From: Lachnospiraceae bacterium
Lineage (GTDB): Bacteria; Bacillota; Clostridia; Lachnospirales; Lachnospiraceae
DNA: 33,684 nt
NCBI GenBank assembly: GCA_014804645.1
Contig: JAAUZI010000022.1
Span: forward strand, 63,666-97,349
Reading direction: 5' to 3'
The first letter of the stretch is position 1. The number at the start of each line of letters is the position of its first letter. The position numbers and the translations under genes were made by a program. Of this stretch, positions 1 through 8,434 are shown in pieces. The notes beneath the pieces were generated by a model. That model did not search any database. It was not told the DNA's origin and worked only from the letters and a program-made list of their open reading frames with translations.

Positions 1-1040
1 AGTCTTTGGCCCTGTGTACGCATCGCTTTGACACCATCTGGCATAAGCTGTATCCCATGATTACTCCACTCATATAAAAGCTCTGCGTTTTCTCCGGACA
101 AATCGCGGCGGTATACCCCCTGCTGGGTAGCATATACCAGCATAGAGGCATCCCATAGAGTGTAATAATACATCCCTTCATCTATGGACTGCGTTGTCAG
201 AATCCGCTCTTCTCCGTCAGTCAAATCCAACATCCAGAGCGCTGTGAAATAGCTCACGCCTTCGTCCTCATCATTTACATGAGAACAGACAGCGATTCTG
301 CCGTCATAAAGGGGAACAAATTTCACTCCCGAGTAGGAGTCATTGGTATACTCCGCAAGAAGTTTTCCCTGGGAATCCAATACATAATAAGTCCATCCGT
401 CCATAGTTGAATTAAGAAGGTGTATATTGCCGGAAATGTCCATCATTATATCGCTTGCAAAAATATCCGCCGGCAGTTCCTGTGCACCTATTCTGTCGAT
501 CACATTAAGCTGCGTATCAACCGTAAAAAAGGTATGTACTAATTCCGCATTTTCACCGGTATCCTTATAATACATCAGATAATTATCGCTGCCACATATT
601 TCTCCCACACTCCAAACCTGATTCATTCCCTCCTCGGAAAAATCGAGATGCACGGACTGTTCTTCTCCTCTGTCGGTCACAATGTTCAGACCGTCCCAGC
701 TCTCCTCAAAAGAGGCAAAAAGATGCTTTTTAAACACTGCTGCCCTGGAGTTTCCCAACAAGTACCGAATCCCCCCGCCATCCCTGGCTCCTTCCGGCTG
801 CTCCGGTTTCAGAGAATGGTTTATCTGTCCGATATACAAATCCAGCGTATTATCCTGCCATTGCTCCCCAGACGCCAGAAACGGTTCCGAAGTATCCGGC
901 ATTTCTGCATCTGAAGACACATTAACCTCCTGCGGCACAGTCTCCTGTGAAACAGTCTCCCCAATCGACTCTTCGCCGCCGCATCCGCAAAGACAAAAAA
1001 GAATACTCATTATAACCGGCCAAATCAATTGCTTACTCAT
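1..1040 (-). CDS. Lipoprotein, solute-binding-protein-like family (3' part missing)
   Basis: The minus-strand frame is open from an ATG at 1040 to the left edge (about 346 codons), so the C-terminal half lies outside the window. The start follows a GGAGGAG ribosome binding site at about 1043-1049. The N-terminus is a short hydrophobic signal ending in a Leu-Cys-Gly-Cys-Gly-Gly-Glu-Glu lipobox region, so the protein should be lipid-anchored outside the membrane. It is clearly related to the lipoprotein at 6016-8394: both share the CGCGGEE anchor, a DNTLD segment about 60 residues in, a following PEG segment, a VFKKH/VYKKH segment and a VPLYDGRIAV/VALYDGRVAL segment. These repeated aromatic/acidic strands suggest a beta-propeller-like N-terminal half. 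By analogy the missing half would be a solute-binding domain. The ligand is unknown. Upstream lies a strong hairpin at 1070-1106. Confidence 0.8.
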   Translation of the reverse strand, partial: MSKQLIWPVIMSILFCLCGCGGEESIGETVSQETVPQEVNVSSDAEMPDTSEPFLASGEQWQDNTLDLYIGQINHSLKPEQPEGARDGGGIRYLLGNSRAAVFKKHLFASFEESWDGLNIVTDRGEEQSVHLDFSEEGMNQVWSVGEICGSDNYLMYYKDTGENAELVHTFFTVDTQLNVIDRIGAQELPADIFASDIMMDISGNIHLLNSTMDGWTYYVLDSQGKLLAEYTNDSYSGVKFVPLYDGRIAVCSHVNDEDEGVSYFTALWMLDLTDGEERILTTQSIDEGMYYYTLWDASMLVYATQQGVYRRDLSGENAELLYEWSNHGIQLMPDGVKAMRTQGQR

Positions 1041-1058
1041 GGGCTCCTCCAATATGTA

Positions 1059-1106
1059 TAGTAATTTACTATCTGGAACCACGCTTTTTATGTGTGGTTC
1101 CAGATA
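1059..1106. repeat. Long perfect hairpin plus a small palindrome upstream of the partial lipoprotein
   Basis: Positions 1070-1082 (TATCTGGAACCAC) and 1094-1106 are exact reverse complements. Two further pairs (one G-T) give a stem of about 15 bp around a T-rich loop. Next to it, 1059-1071 reads TAGTAA-T-TTACTA, an odd palindrome typical of a dimeric repressor site. Neither arm is followed by a convincing T-run, so a simple terminator is unlikely. The pair lies 19-66 bp before the lipoprotein start, where an operator or a leader hairpin would sit. Function is inferred. Confidence 0.55.
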
Positions 1107-1225
1107 ATTCGTGTACACTTTATCAAAGCATTCTCCCCCTCAAATATCTTTATACTATCACACCCCTATGCAAAATACAAATAAATTTGAATCCTCTGAG
1201 CATATAGAAAACCTCACAATCATGT

Positions 1226-1233
1226 GCTATAAT
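1226..1233 (+). promoter_or_regulatory. Extended -10 promoter of the cysteine-protein gene
   Basis: TATAAT at 1228-1233 is preceded by TGC, an extended -10 element; no good -35 box is seen at the usual spacing. A TTTCTG...CAGAAA inverted repeat (1233-1249) begins at the end of the -10 box and covers the expected transcription start, so it could be an operator. Confidence 0.5.
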
Positions 1234-1272
1234 TTCTGTATCGCAGAAACGATAAACTTTGAAGGAGGAAAT

Positions 1273-2079
1273 ATGCCTATGAAGTACATGACATTCAATT
1301 CGTCATGTTCTTATGCGGGACTTGCAAATCTACTGTCGTTTTATGGGATAGATACTGAGGACAGAAAGATTGCGCTTGAAATGGGATTACCGTTTTTGTT
1401 TAACTATGAGGATGGATCTTATTTTTCGGGGCCAATGCTTCAAGGTGAGAAATGGTTTAATCTCTACTTAAAGACCATCGGCTATGCAATGATGGAAAAA
1501 GAGGTGAATAAAAAGCAGATTTGTGTTTATCTTCGTAATTTACAGTATGCTATGCTGGGCATTTATGTAAGCGGGAGGAATAAGCATGCTGTTATTTACA
1601 CAGGGATGAAGGACGGGAAATTCCGCATGCTCAACAACAAATGGGAACAGGCTGATGAACCCGACACTCTGTTACTTTCGGAGGAAGAACTCTTGCAGCG
1701 GGTTGATGAAACCGTAATGGTGGCTGTTTTGAACAAGGCTATTTGTGAAACTGTTAGGACCGAAAGCTTGATGAAACACTCTATTTCTGTCCTTCAAATG
1801 CTGACCAAGGAAATTGCCGACTTCTGTTCACAGGAAAAATCCACAAAGGACATTCGGCTGTCTATGAACACTCTATTCCGCGCAATCCTGCTGGATGGAA
1901 TCACAATGCTGGATTTAATCGGGGAGACTCAAATCAGCCAAAAGTTGAAAATCGTGCAGGATCAATTTATGAACGCCGTGAAGAAAAACAAACCTCTACA
2001 GCTCAACCAATACCTTGATATTACACTGTTAAATTCTGCCATTACGGAATACATCAACTTAATTCGCGCTCATGCGTGA
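1273..2079 (+). CDS. Papain-like cysteine protein, C39/BtrH-like (268 aa)
   Basis: The frame stays open upstream to 1111, but a GGAGG at 1264-1268 just before the ATG at 1273 decides the start. The N-terminal half has the order of a papain-fold enzyme: Cys12 in SSCSYAGLANLL, a conserved-looking GLPFLF...GPMLQ region, His105 in NKHAVIYTG and Asn121/122 as a possible third residue. This resembles peptidase C39-like and BtrH N-terminal (acyl-transfer) families. The C-terminal 110 residues are helical with no motif I know. There is no signal peptide, so it is probably cytoplasmic. It stands alone on the plus strand among minus-strand genes, looks AT-richer than its neighbours, and ends only 15 bp from the convergent anti-sigma gene with no terminator between. 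A peptidase, amidase or acyltransferase are all possible. The catalytic role is inference. Confidence 0.6.
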   Translation: MPMKYMTFNSSCSYAGLANLLSFYGIDTEDRKIALEMGLPFLFNYEDGSYFSGPMLQGEKWFNLYLKTIGYAMMEKEVNKKQICVYLRNLQYAMLGIYVSGRNKHAVIYTGMKDGKFRMLNNKWEQADEPDTLLLSEEELLQRVDETVMVAVLNKAICETVRTESLMKHSISVLQMLTKEIADFCSQEKSTKDIRLSMNTLFRAILLDGITMLDLIGETQISQKLKIVQDQFMNAVKKNKPLQLNQYLDITLLNSAITEYINLIRAHA

Positions 2080-2094
2080 ACAAAGAAATTTGAA

Positions 2095-2910
2095 TCATTC
2101 CACTATGCTCTTCCGGGAAAAGAACCTGTTCATCCCTAGCTCCAGCCCGGCAATGATCACCCCTTCCAGAACTACAAAAGCCATCGACCGTATGATTTCG
2201 TTCTGGAAAGCCGCAGGATCGGACATGTTACGCAGAGTCGCGCGCAGCACCATACATAGGAAAACTCCCAGAAGACTTATGATATGCAGACTGCTAAGCG
2301 CACGCTCTCTCTTTAGGGAATCTGCCACAAAACAGGCAAATATCAATAATTCCGCAATGATGATCCCCATCAGCTGGCGATCTATAAAAGGCCCCATTCG
2401 CGATATCTCCATTCCAAACGGCCCCATATTAGTCCAAGTTGCTCTACATACCATGGCCGCCAGAGAGGCACAATAGGGAATGCCCAATGCGCTCACCACT
2501 CCAAGACATACTCTCCGCCTGTTCATCACAGGTTTCACATGATAATCCGATAACAGAGCATAGAGCCCCAGCGCTATGAGGGGAAATATCACATAGTACA
2601 GCCCCTCCCTATACCACAGCTCAAAATTATAAAAAGTATCTCCGACAAGCAGCTGCACCAGAGCCAGAGCACCCACAATGAGAACACTCTTTCTTATAAA
2701 GTGCTGTTTGACTTTTTTCATGTGGTCCAGCTCGCTCTGGTTTATCTTATTTCCCCCGATCACGGTGCGCCTGAGCGTCTCCAGACTGGCTCTGCATTCC
2801 GCACATTCCTCCACATGCTCTTCCACCGCCTCTCTGGAACTCTGTGAACAGATGCCGTCCACATAAGAGGGGATCAAATCCCTGATAATCTCACAATTCA
2901 ATTTACTCAT
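2095..2910 (-). CDS. Membrane anti-sigma factor with zinc-finger (ZAS) N-terminus
   Basis: This 271-residue protein starts with a short cytoplasmic zinc-binding domain of the anti-sigma type: Cys6, then His32, Cys36 and Cys39 in HVEECAEC. This domain class binds ECF sigma factors and holds them at the membrane. From about residue 72 onward there are roughly six hydrophobic segments, so the signal is probably sensed within or across the membrane. The gene overlaps the sigma gene by 8 bp, with its ATG inside the last codons of that gene and a GGGAGGA site before it, so the two should be translated together at a fixed ratio. Family role is known; the pairing is inferred from overlap. No protease-site or extracytoplasmic sensor domain is recognisable. 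Confidence 0.85.
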   Translation of the reverse strand: MSKLNCEIIRDLIPSYVDGICSQSSREAVEEHVEECAECRASLETLRRTVIGGNKINQSELDHMKKVKQHFIRKSVLIVGALALVQLLVGDTFYNFELWYREGLYYVIFPLIALGLYALLSDYHVKPVMNRRRVCLGVVSALGIPYCASLAAMVCRATWTNMGPFGMEISRMGPFIDRQLMGIIIAELLIFACFVADSLKRERALSSLHIISLLGVFLCMVLRATLRNMSDPAAFQNEIIRSMAFVVLEGVIIAGLELGMNRFFSRKSIVE

Positions 2911-3400
2911 GCTTATCCTCCCATTCTGCCGCCCTTGCGGCCTTGATCAGCATTTCCTTGCCACGATAGAAATTTACCCTTGCCCAATTTTCACTTCTTC
3001 CCAGAATCTCACCGATCTCCCGAAAGGACAGATCCGCGGCGACTCTCAGATAAATCACTTCCCTCATCTGACCGGGAAGTTTCTGCATCTCCTTCAGGAT
3101 ATCCATCAGCTCCAGTCTGTACAGAACCGTCTCCTCAGGCGGCGGAGTGTCTGCGATGGCCTCTTCGTCCGGCTGGGTGACAACCTCACGCTTGTGTTTG
3201 GAAAGGTACTGATAATAGAGATGTTTGGCGATCTGACAGAGCCATGTGGAAATCTTACAGTTGCCATCGTATCGTTCCAGAGACTGATAAGCCCTGAGAA
3301 AGGTCTCCTGGGTCAAATCCTCCGCCAAATGCCTGTCATGGCACAGGGATAGCAGATAGTGATATACAATTTTGGCATTTTCCTGATAGAGCTGCTCCAT
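2903..3400 (-). CDS. ECF (sigma-70 group 4) RNA polymerase sigma factor (165 aa)
   Basis: Residues about 8-67 form sigma region 2 (AEDLTQETFLRAY, then STWLCQIAKHLYYQYL) and residues about 100-152 form region 4 (VIYLRVAADLSFREIGEILG, with a helix-turn-helix). An acidic, proline-containing linker joins them. The open frame extends to 3454, but AGGAGGAAGGGGT directly before the ATG at 3400 decides the start. It would direct RNA polymerase to a small set of envelope-type promoters when released from the anti-sigma factor encoded next. A possible autoregulated promoter and a 10-bp inverted repeat lie upstream (3415-3479). The targets are not known; the adjacent lipoproteins are candidates by position only. 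Confidence 0.9.
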   Translation of the reverse strand: MEQLYQENAKIVYHYLLSLCHDRHLAEDLTQETFLRAYQSLERYDGNCKISTWLCQIAKHLYYQYLSKHKREVVTQPDEEAIADTPPPEETVLYRLELMDILKEMQKLPGQMREVIYLRVAADLSFREIGEILGRSENWARVNFYRGKEMLIKAARAAEWEDKHE

Positions 3401-3414
3401 ACCCCTTCCTCCTC

Positions 3415-3479
3415 GTCTCGTAAAGCCGGACATGTTCAAGGTCTTTTCACACATATATCCGATTTACGAGACATTCGTT
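3415..3479 (-). promoter_or_regulatory. ECF sigma leader: inverted repeat and possible autoregulated promoter
   Basis: GTCTCGTAAA (3415-3424) and TTTACGAGAC (3463-3472) are exact reverse complements separated by 38 bp. In the minus-strand transcript the second arm falls 4 nt before the GGAGG of the sigma gene. Overlapping the first arm on the minus strand is TGTAAC, then 15 bp, then CGGATA, which resembles an ECF-type -35/-10 pair with the AAC core. The promoter reading is tentative; the repeat itself is certain. Confidence 0.4.
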
Positions 3480-3499
3480 ACAGGTAAATTTTATCTTTC

Positions 3500-3534
3500 A
3501 AAAAACAAGCAAAAGCACCGTCCTGAAACGATGC
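3500..3534 (-). terminator. Rho-independent terminator after the lipoprotein pair
   Basis: On the minus strand GCATCGT pairs with ACGGTGC (3528-3534 and 3515-3521, one G-U) around a 6-nt loop, followed by TTTTGCTTGTTTTTT. It lies 12 bp after the stop of the 3547-5910 gene and separates it from the sigma operon. Confidence 0.85.
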
Positions 3535-3546
3535 TCCTGCCATTTT

Positions 3547-5910
3547 TTAGTTTCTCTCATCCAGATAGAGCTGGACGCGGCTGTTGATGATCTCCGCAGC
3601 GGTTTGGGGAAATTTATTCTCCGCGTACATGGCGCTGAGCTCCTCCGCAATAATCCTGATGATCTGGCCATCGCGGGGCGGCGCCCCCGCGCAGCTCTCC
3701 AGAAAGGTCTTGGCGCGGTGTATGGATGTGGTGCCGTCCTGAAATACCGGCATCTCCGACGCATGCAATCCCCCCAGGTACACAAGTCTGCCGTCTTCCT
3801 CCTCCACTATATAGTTTTCCGGGGACAGTTTGCGAACACTCAGACCTGACATGCTTATTTTATACTGCACTTCATCCCCCAACAGGGTCTCCAGATAATA
3901 GGCCGCCGCCTCCTTATGGGCTATGTTGGCGTTCACCACCAGCACGCCGTTCGCCATCAGATAGTTTCCGCAGACACCCTCTGTGGGATACCCCACAATC
4001 CGGCCGCCTTCCTCCTCCATCTGCTCAAAAAAGTTAAGAAAACTGGATGTGAATGTGAAATACCCCCACAGGAAATCCTTTCCCCCATTCAGCCATGTAT
4101 CTGTATCCTGATGAACACTGCTCATATCTGTGCTGGTAAGTTCCAACAGACGAATAAACCTCTCATCATCAAAATGACTCTCTCCTTTTTCCCAGTCAAT
4201 CAGAAAGGAATCCCCCAGACTGTACCCTACAAGTGTGAGTACTGTGAGAGATGGTGTTTCATAATCGTTCATCCCCACATAGGGGGAGCGGATTGCGCCC
4301 GTCAATTTCCCCTCATCCATCAAGTCAATCACATCTTCCAGCCTCCAGGTATCCTCCGGCCAGGTGTCCGCAGCCACCGCCAGGGTCTGCGCTGTGACCT
4401 CCATCGGCACTCCCAGGAACCTGTCGTCAACGGTTCCGATCTCCATGGCTCCGGGCAGAAGTTCCTCCTGAAACTCCCCGGGAATCAACTGTCCTATATC
4501 CAACAGCAGCCCCTTCTCCTCCAGCATATACATATCCTCAATCGACACAAACATCAGATCCGGGCCCTTGCCCTGCGAAAGCTCGATCAGTATCCTGTCC
4601 CGGTCCTCCTGGGCGGAGGCATCCTCGTATTCATAGCGATAATCCGGCGTCTCCATGGAGGCCAGCACAGCGCATTCTGTCAGGGTCGGCCCGTACCCGT
4701 CTCCGGCGAGATTGGCCACCCGGATGGCTCCATCGGCCGCCGGTCTCTGCTGTGCCAATGCCGCAATCCATTCCCTTGGTTTCCCATCCTTGAATCTCGT
4801 CAGGCGCAGGACGGGTGTCTGCCCCTCCCGCAGTGCCAGCATGGTCCGGTAGCTCGTATCCAATCCGGCTGTCTGGAAATCAAACACCTGTACTCTCCTG
4901 CCGCTCTTTATGTTCCACTTTACGATCCATTCCTCCGACATCGCCCACGATCTGTAATAGATATCGTCTCCCAGCATGCCGTACATCTGCCCGATGCAGG
5001 GAAAGGAAGTCTCCATCCGGGCCAGAGAGCGCAGCTCACCCTCCGCCGCATCCGCCCACAGGAATTCATAGCATTTTTCCGTCTCGTCATAGACAGGGAG
5101 GATCAGCTCCCCCTCCGGGGCGCGCAGAGGATCCACCAGATTCTGTTTCGAGGTTCCCTCGTATTCCAGCAGAATCTCCCCGCTTTGGTCAAACAGATAG
5201 AACACTTGGCCGCCATCCTCCTTGTAATCTATCACACAGATATTGCCTTTCCCATCGCAGCGCCAGTTGAGAGACTGCATAAAGCGCTGTTCTGCAGACA
5301 CCTCCTGGTAGATACCCTTTTCCAGATAGATTTCCCTGACGTCCGCAACCTGAAGATTGCCCGCAAGATCCGTATAGACCATCCTGTCCACAGTCTGGCA
5401 GTACATGCCCTCCTGGTCCTGTTCCCAATCCACCCACCTAAATACATAGTGTTTCTCATCCAGCATATCCATGCTCTCCAGGCTGCCCCGGCTGCTCTCC
5501 AGCCCCAGATCTCCTAATGAAAAACTTTTCTCCACGCATTCCTCACTCACCGTGTCATAAATCTCCAGAACATATTCTGTCTCGGGTTCAAAATCGCCCG
5601 CCCCATCAGCTCCCCGCTCTATGCCAAAGTACCAGAACAACTCCCCGCATACGCCGTAGTCCAGGTATATCCATTCCTCCGACCCATCGGCGGAGTCCTG
5701 GCTCCTATGCTCCCAGGGCAGGTACTGGTCTGTCCAGAAAATCTGTTCGTCCTCCAGCTTTCCCGGCGTGGCAAAGCCTTCCGTCTTCCACTGCGCGGTC
5801 TCTCCCTCCGTCTCTGACTCCGAAGACTGCGTCACATCCCCCGGCCGTCCGCAGCCGGAAAGAGTCGTCAACACGAAGGATGCCAGCAAGACTGAAATAT
5901 ATTTTTTCAT
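3547..5910 (-). CDS. Lipoprotein with C-terminal extracellular solute-binding-protein domain (787 aa)
   Basis: The N-terminus is a signal peptide with a clear lipobox, LSGC with the lipidated Cys at residue 20. Residues about 40-380 contain repeated strand-rich segments (WIYLDYG, FRWVDWE, YYRSWAMSEEW) that suggest a beta-propeller-like module. From about residue 390 to the end the sequence looks like a family 1 solute-binding protein: GKGPDLMFVSIEDMYMLEEKG, then LPGAMEIGTVDDRFLGVPMEV, then an ETLLGDEVQ segment near the C-terminus. A usual solute-binding protein is 400-550 residues, so this is an enlarged form. A GGAGG lies 11 bp before the ATG. It is the second gene of a pair, 105 bp after its paralogue, and no permease or ATPase lies nearby, so sensing or substrate capture for a distant transporter are both possible. 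Ligand unknown. Confidence 0.75.
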   Translation of the reverse strand: MKKYISVLLASFVLTTLSGCGRPGDVTQSSESETEGETAQWKTEGFATPGKLEDEQIFWTDQYLPWEHRSQDSADGSEEWIYLDYGVCGELFWYFGIERGADGAGDFEPETEYVLEIYDTVSEECVEKSFSLGDLGLESSRGSLESMDMLDEKHYVFRWVDWEQDQEGMYCQTVDRMVYTDLAGNLQVADVREIYLEKGIYQEVSAEQRFMQSLNWRCDGKGNICVIDYKEDGGQVFYLFDQSGEILLEYEGTSKQNLVDPLRAPEGELILPVYDETEKCYEFLWADAAEGELRSLARMETSFPCIGQMYGMLGDDIYYRSWAMSEEWIVKWNIKSGRRVQVFDFQTAGLDTSYRTMLALREGQTPVLRLTRFKDGKPREWIAALAQQRPAADGAIRVANLAGDGYGPTLTECAVLASMETPDYRYEYEDASAQEDRDRILIELSQGKGPDLMFVSIEDMYMLEEKGLLLDIGQLIPGEFQEELLPGAMEIGTVDDRFLGVPMEVTAQTLAVAADTWPEDTWRLEDVIDLMDEGKLTGAIRSPYVGMNDYETPSLTVLTLVGYSLGDSFLIDWEKGESHFDDERFIRLLELTSTDMSSVHQDTDTWLNGGKDFLWGYFTFTSSFLNFFEQMEEEGGRIVGYPTEGVCGNYLMANGVLVVNANIAHKEAAAYYLETLLGDEVQYKISMSGLSVRKLSPENYIVEEEDGRLVYLGGLHASEMPVFQDGTTSIHRAKTFLESCAGAPPRDGQIIRIIAEELSAMYAENKFPQTAAEIINSRVQLYLDERN

Positions 5911-5980
5911 GGCTGGTAGTCCTCCTCTCTATACTCACGGCCGATTTGATTTTCCTTTCCGCATGGCGCATGTTGCCCGG

Positions 5981-6004
5981 TTCCGCAGCACGTGCCGTGC
6001 GGAA
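5981..6004. repeat. Intercistronic stem-loop between the two lipoprotein genes
   Basis: TTCCGCA (5981-5987) pairs exactly with TGCGGAA (5998-6004) around a 10-nt GC-rich loop containing GCACGTGC. No T-run follows on the minus strand, so it is more likely an mRNA-stability or partial-attenuation hairpin than a full terminator. Confidence 0.35.
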
Positions 6005-6015
6005 ATTGAAAAATC

Positions 6016-8394
6016 TTATCGGGTGTCAGTATAATTTCTCTCTGCCAGATAAATTCCCACACGATTGGTCAGTCGTTCAATAAGTACATCCTCCGTGATA
6101 ACCCCGGCCATATATTCCTCCACCTCTTCCCTCAGTATGGTGTTAAGTTCCTTAGGTAAATGTCTCTCGGGCCGGGCATTTCCCAGCAGTTTATACAAAA
6201 GCCAGGCGTCGTATTCTCTATCATAGTCCTCCCCAAGAGTTATCTGATTAAACCCAGAAACAAAGGGCATGGACTGCTCATTTACCTGACCTATCTGCTC
6301 CTCCAACACATCCCTGCGCACGCTCAGACAGAAACTGGAATCCTGCGCCTCCTCCAGCTGTTCATCCCGAGAGAGCAGCATCTGCAGAAAGGCTCCAGCT
6401 ATCTTCTTTTCTTCGTCCGATGCGGTTGCTCTGATGGTAAGCAGGTAGTCGCTGGCAACATAATGCCCGGAGCCGTCCTTGGATGGGTAGCCGATGTAAT
6501 TGGCGTCCTTCCCATAACAGATGCGGTACAGATCTACCAATTCCGGCCGTGTGATGCGGATTTCATTGCAGAATACCTTTCCCTCCTCAAGCAGCGGCGT
6601 CCCGGCTTCAACATATACATTCGCATCACAGTAAGCCATCCCCAGCCGCAGCGCTCTGCGAAACCCGTCACTGTCAAAGTAAGTGGCGCCGCTCTCCGCA
6701 TCCAGCAGATAATTGTCCTCCATTCCATGGATCAGGAAATTGTACATAAAAGACCAGACGTAATTTTGACCGTTACAAATTGCCTCAATGAAAGAATCGC
6801 TTTCAATCCCGTCCAAAAAGCCCTCGTAATCCCAGTCTGTCGGCTCGTTTTCCGCGATCACCACCGTTTTAAGTTCAAAACTGCTGACAACTCCGTACAG
6901 GGTTCCGTCTATTTTCCCAAGCTCCATGGCCTGAGGAATCAGAACATCCTCCCACTGTTCCCCGTCAAAAAGCCCCTCCAGAGGTGTCCAGAGCTTTTCA
7001 TAGTCCTCAAACCCATAAGAATTGGTTTCAACCAGCACCGGCCCCTTCCCCGCCGTCAGCTCCGTCAGAAGTCGGGTCTCGTCATAGTCTGTCTTGATCT
7101 CAATATGATAGGTCGGATATTTTTTGTTAAACTCCACCACCGCCGGATAGTAGACGTCTCTGTGATAAGAACTTACCGCAAGGACAATCTGCTGCACCTC
7201 CACCTCCTCTTGGGCGGGCTTTAAGAACAAAAGGTTGCCGTCTCTCTGGGAGTCAGAATAGATCAGACTGATACATCCGTCCTCCAAAACACGCAGCTGC
7301 TCCAGCTCAGAGAAGCTTATTCCGTGATTGACCCAGATATAGACGTCCTCTGTGGAATTCCCGGACAAATCCGCAAAGTGAAGTCCCTTGCTGTCCGCAT
7401 ACAGCAGGGTCTTTTCATCCCACAGTGTAAAATAGGCACCGTTTAGAAATACCTTTGGCGCATTCCGGTCCAGTTCCACCAGCGCAGCCATCTTCCCGGT
7501 CACGATATCCGCATATTCCAGACGGCAGCCGATTCTCTGGCCTTCGCTGTCCACAGACTGTGACCACAGGGCAACCCTGCCGTCATACAGGGCAACCAAC
7601 CTGAGTGCAACGCCGGTATAGTCATATTTTGCCAAAAGTTCTCCGTCCGAATTCGCGATAAAGTAATAATTTCTGTGTTCAGTCGGCCCCTCCTCTGTGA
7701 CATAGTTCCAATAGCTGGTGGTAAAATGAATATAGCCCTCCCGGTCAACTATAATCTCATCGGGCGCCTCCTCGCCATCTCCGGCCAGAAACTCCAGATT
7801 GACCGTCCTCACGATCTGCTGGTCCGCATCTATTTCAAAAAGCCGGTACTTCCACTGAGAATCCTCCGAAACCTCCATATCCAGCATCATAAAATGATCG
7901 CTCCCAATGATACTGCCCATCCCCCATGTCTGATTCACAACATTTTCCTGAAATGCCAGCCTGACAGAGTTTTCATCTCCCTGGTACGTAACGATTTTGA
8001 GCTCCTCCCAGCTATCCTCCGCCGAACCGAGAACATGCTTTTTATATACGGCGCCGCAGGTGTCTCCCAAAGCGTATTCCCACATACCTCCAAGCTCGCC
8101 CTCAGGCCGCTGCGGCACCAGAGGAAGGTGTAATGCCGCTGTATAGTCGTCCAGCGTGTTATCCCGCCAGGGTTCCTCCTCAAGCAGCATATCCTTGAAG
8201 AACAGATTCCCCTCGGATTCCACCTGCTCTATCCTGTCGGAGTCCTCCGTTTCCACAAAAGCACCTTGCCTCCCTGCGGCGTCTCCCCGATTTTCCGGTT
8301 CCTCCCCGCCGCAGCCGCAGAGCAAAACAGCCACAGGCAGGTACAAAAGCAGCATCAAAGCGCAACAATATTTTACTCCGACGAATTTTTTCAT
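6016..8394 (-). CDS. Lipoprotein with C-terminal extracellular solute-binding-protein domain (792 aa)
   Basis: The open frame reaches 8463, but GGAGGGGG just before the ATG at 8394 decides the start, giving MKKFVGVKYCC and a hydrophobic signal ending in a Leu-Cys-Gly-Cys anchor (Cys26/Cys28). Residues about 60-395 are strand-rich with repeated YDGR/DSKG-type turns, suggesting a propeller. From about residue 400 (VQQIVLAVSSYHRDVYYPAV, then AGKGPVLVETNSYGFEDYEK and IPQAMELGKIDGTLYGV) it resembles a family 1 solute-binding protein. It is the closest relative of the partial lipoprotein at the left edge and a more distant paralogue of the next gene. A sigma-A-type promoter with upstream direct repeats precedes it, so the pair is probably under response-regulator control. 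No transport genes are adjacent; ligand unknown. Confidence 0.75.
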   Translation of the reverse strand: MKKFVGVKYCCALMLLLYLPVAVLLCGCGGEEPENRGDAAGRQGAFVETEDSDRIEQVESEGNLFFKDMLLEEEPWRDNTLDDYTAALHLPLVPQRPEGELGGMWEYALGDTCGAVYKKHVLGSAEDSWEELKIVTYQGDENSVRLAFQENVVNQTWGMGSIIGSDHFMMLDMEVSEDSQWKYRLFEIDADQQIVRTVNLEFLAGDGEEAPDEIIVDREGYIHFTTSYWNYVTEEGPTEHRNYYFIANSDGELLAKYDYTGVALRLVALYDGRVALWSQSVDSEGQRIGCRLEYADIVTGKMAALVELDRNAPKVFLNGAYFTLWDEKTLLYADSKGLHFADLSGNSTEDVYIWVNHGISFSELEQLRVLEDGCISLIYSDSQRDGNLLFLKPAQEEVEVQQIVLAVSSYHRDVYYPAVVEFNKKYPTYHIEIKTDYDETRLLTELTAGKGPVLVETNSYGFEDYEKLWTPLEGLFDGEQWEDVLIPQAMELGKIDGTLYGVVSSFELKTVVIAENEPTDWDYEGFLDGIESDSFIEAICNGQNYVWSFMYNFLIHGMEDNYLLDAESGATYFDSDGFRRALRLGMAYCDANVYVEAGTPLLEEGKVFCNEIRITRPELVDLYRICYGKDANYIGYPSKDGSGHYVASDYLLTIRATASDEEKKIAGAFLQMLLSRDEQLEEAQDSSFCLSVRRDVLEEQIGQVNEQSMPFVSGFNQITLGEDYDREYDAWLLYKLLGNARPERHLPKELNTILREEVEEYMAGVITEDVLIERLTNRVGIYLAERNYTDTR

Positions 8395-8434
8395 TGGATA
8401 TCCCCCTCCGCATATACATTGGTATCTGATGCCT

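Noticed and set aside
648..1107. Two overlapping plus-strand frames near the left edge
   Set aside because: They lie opposite the partial lipoprotein, which has a proper start, lipobox and a close paralogue in the same window.
3916..5517. Long plus-strand open frame (533 codons) opposite the lipoprotein gene
   Set aside because: It is rich in His, Gln and Pro and has no motif or ribosome binding site. It mirrors a minus-strand gene with a clear signal peptide and lipobox.
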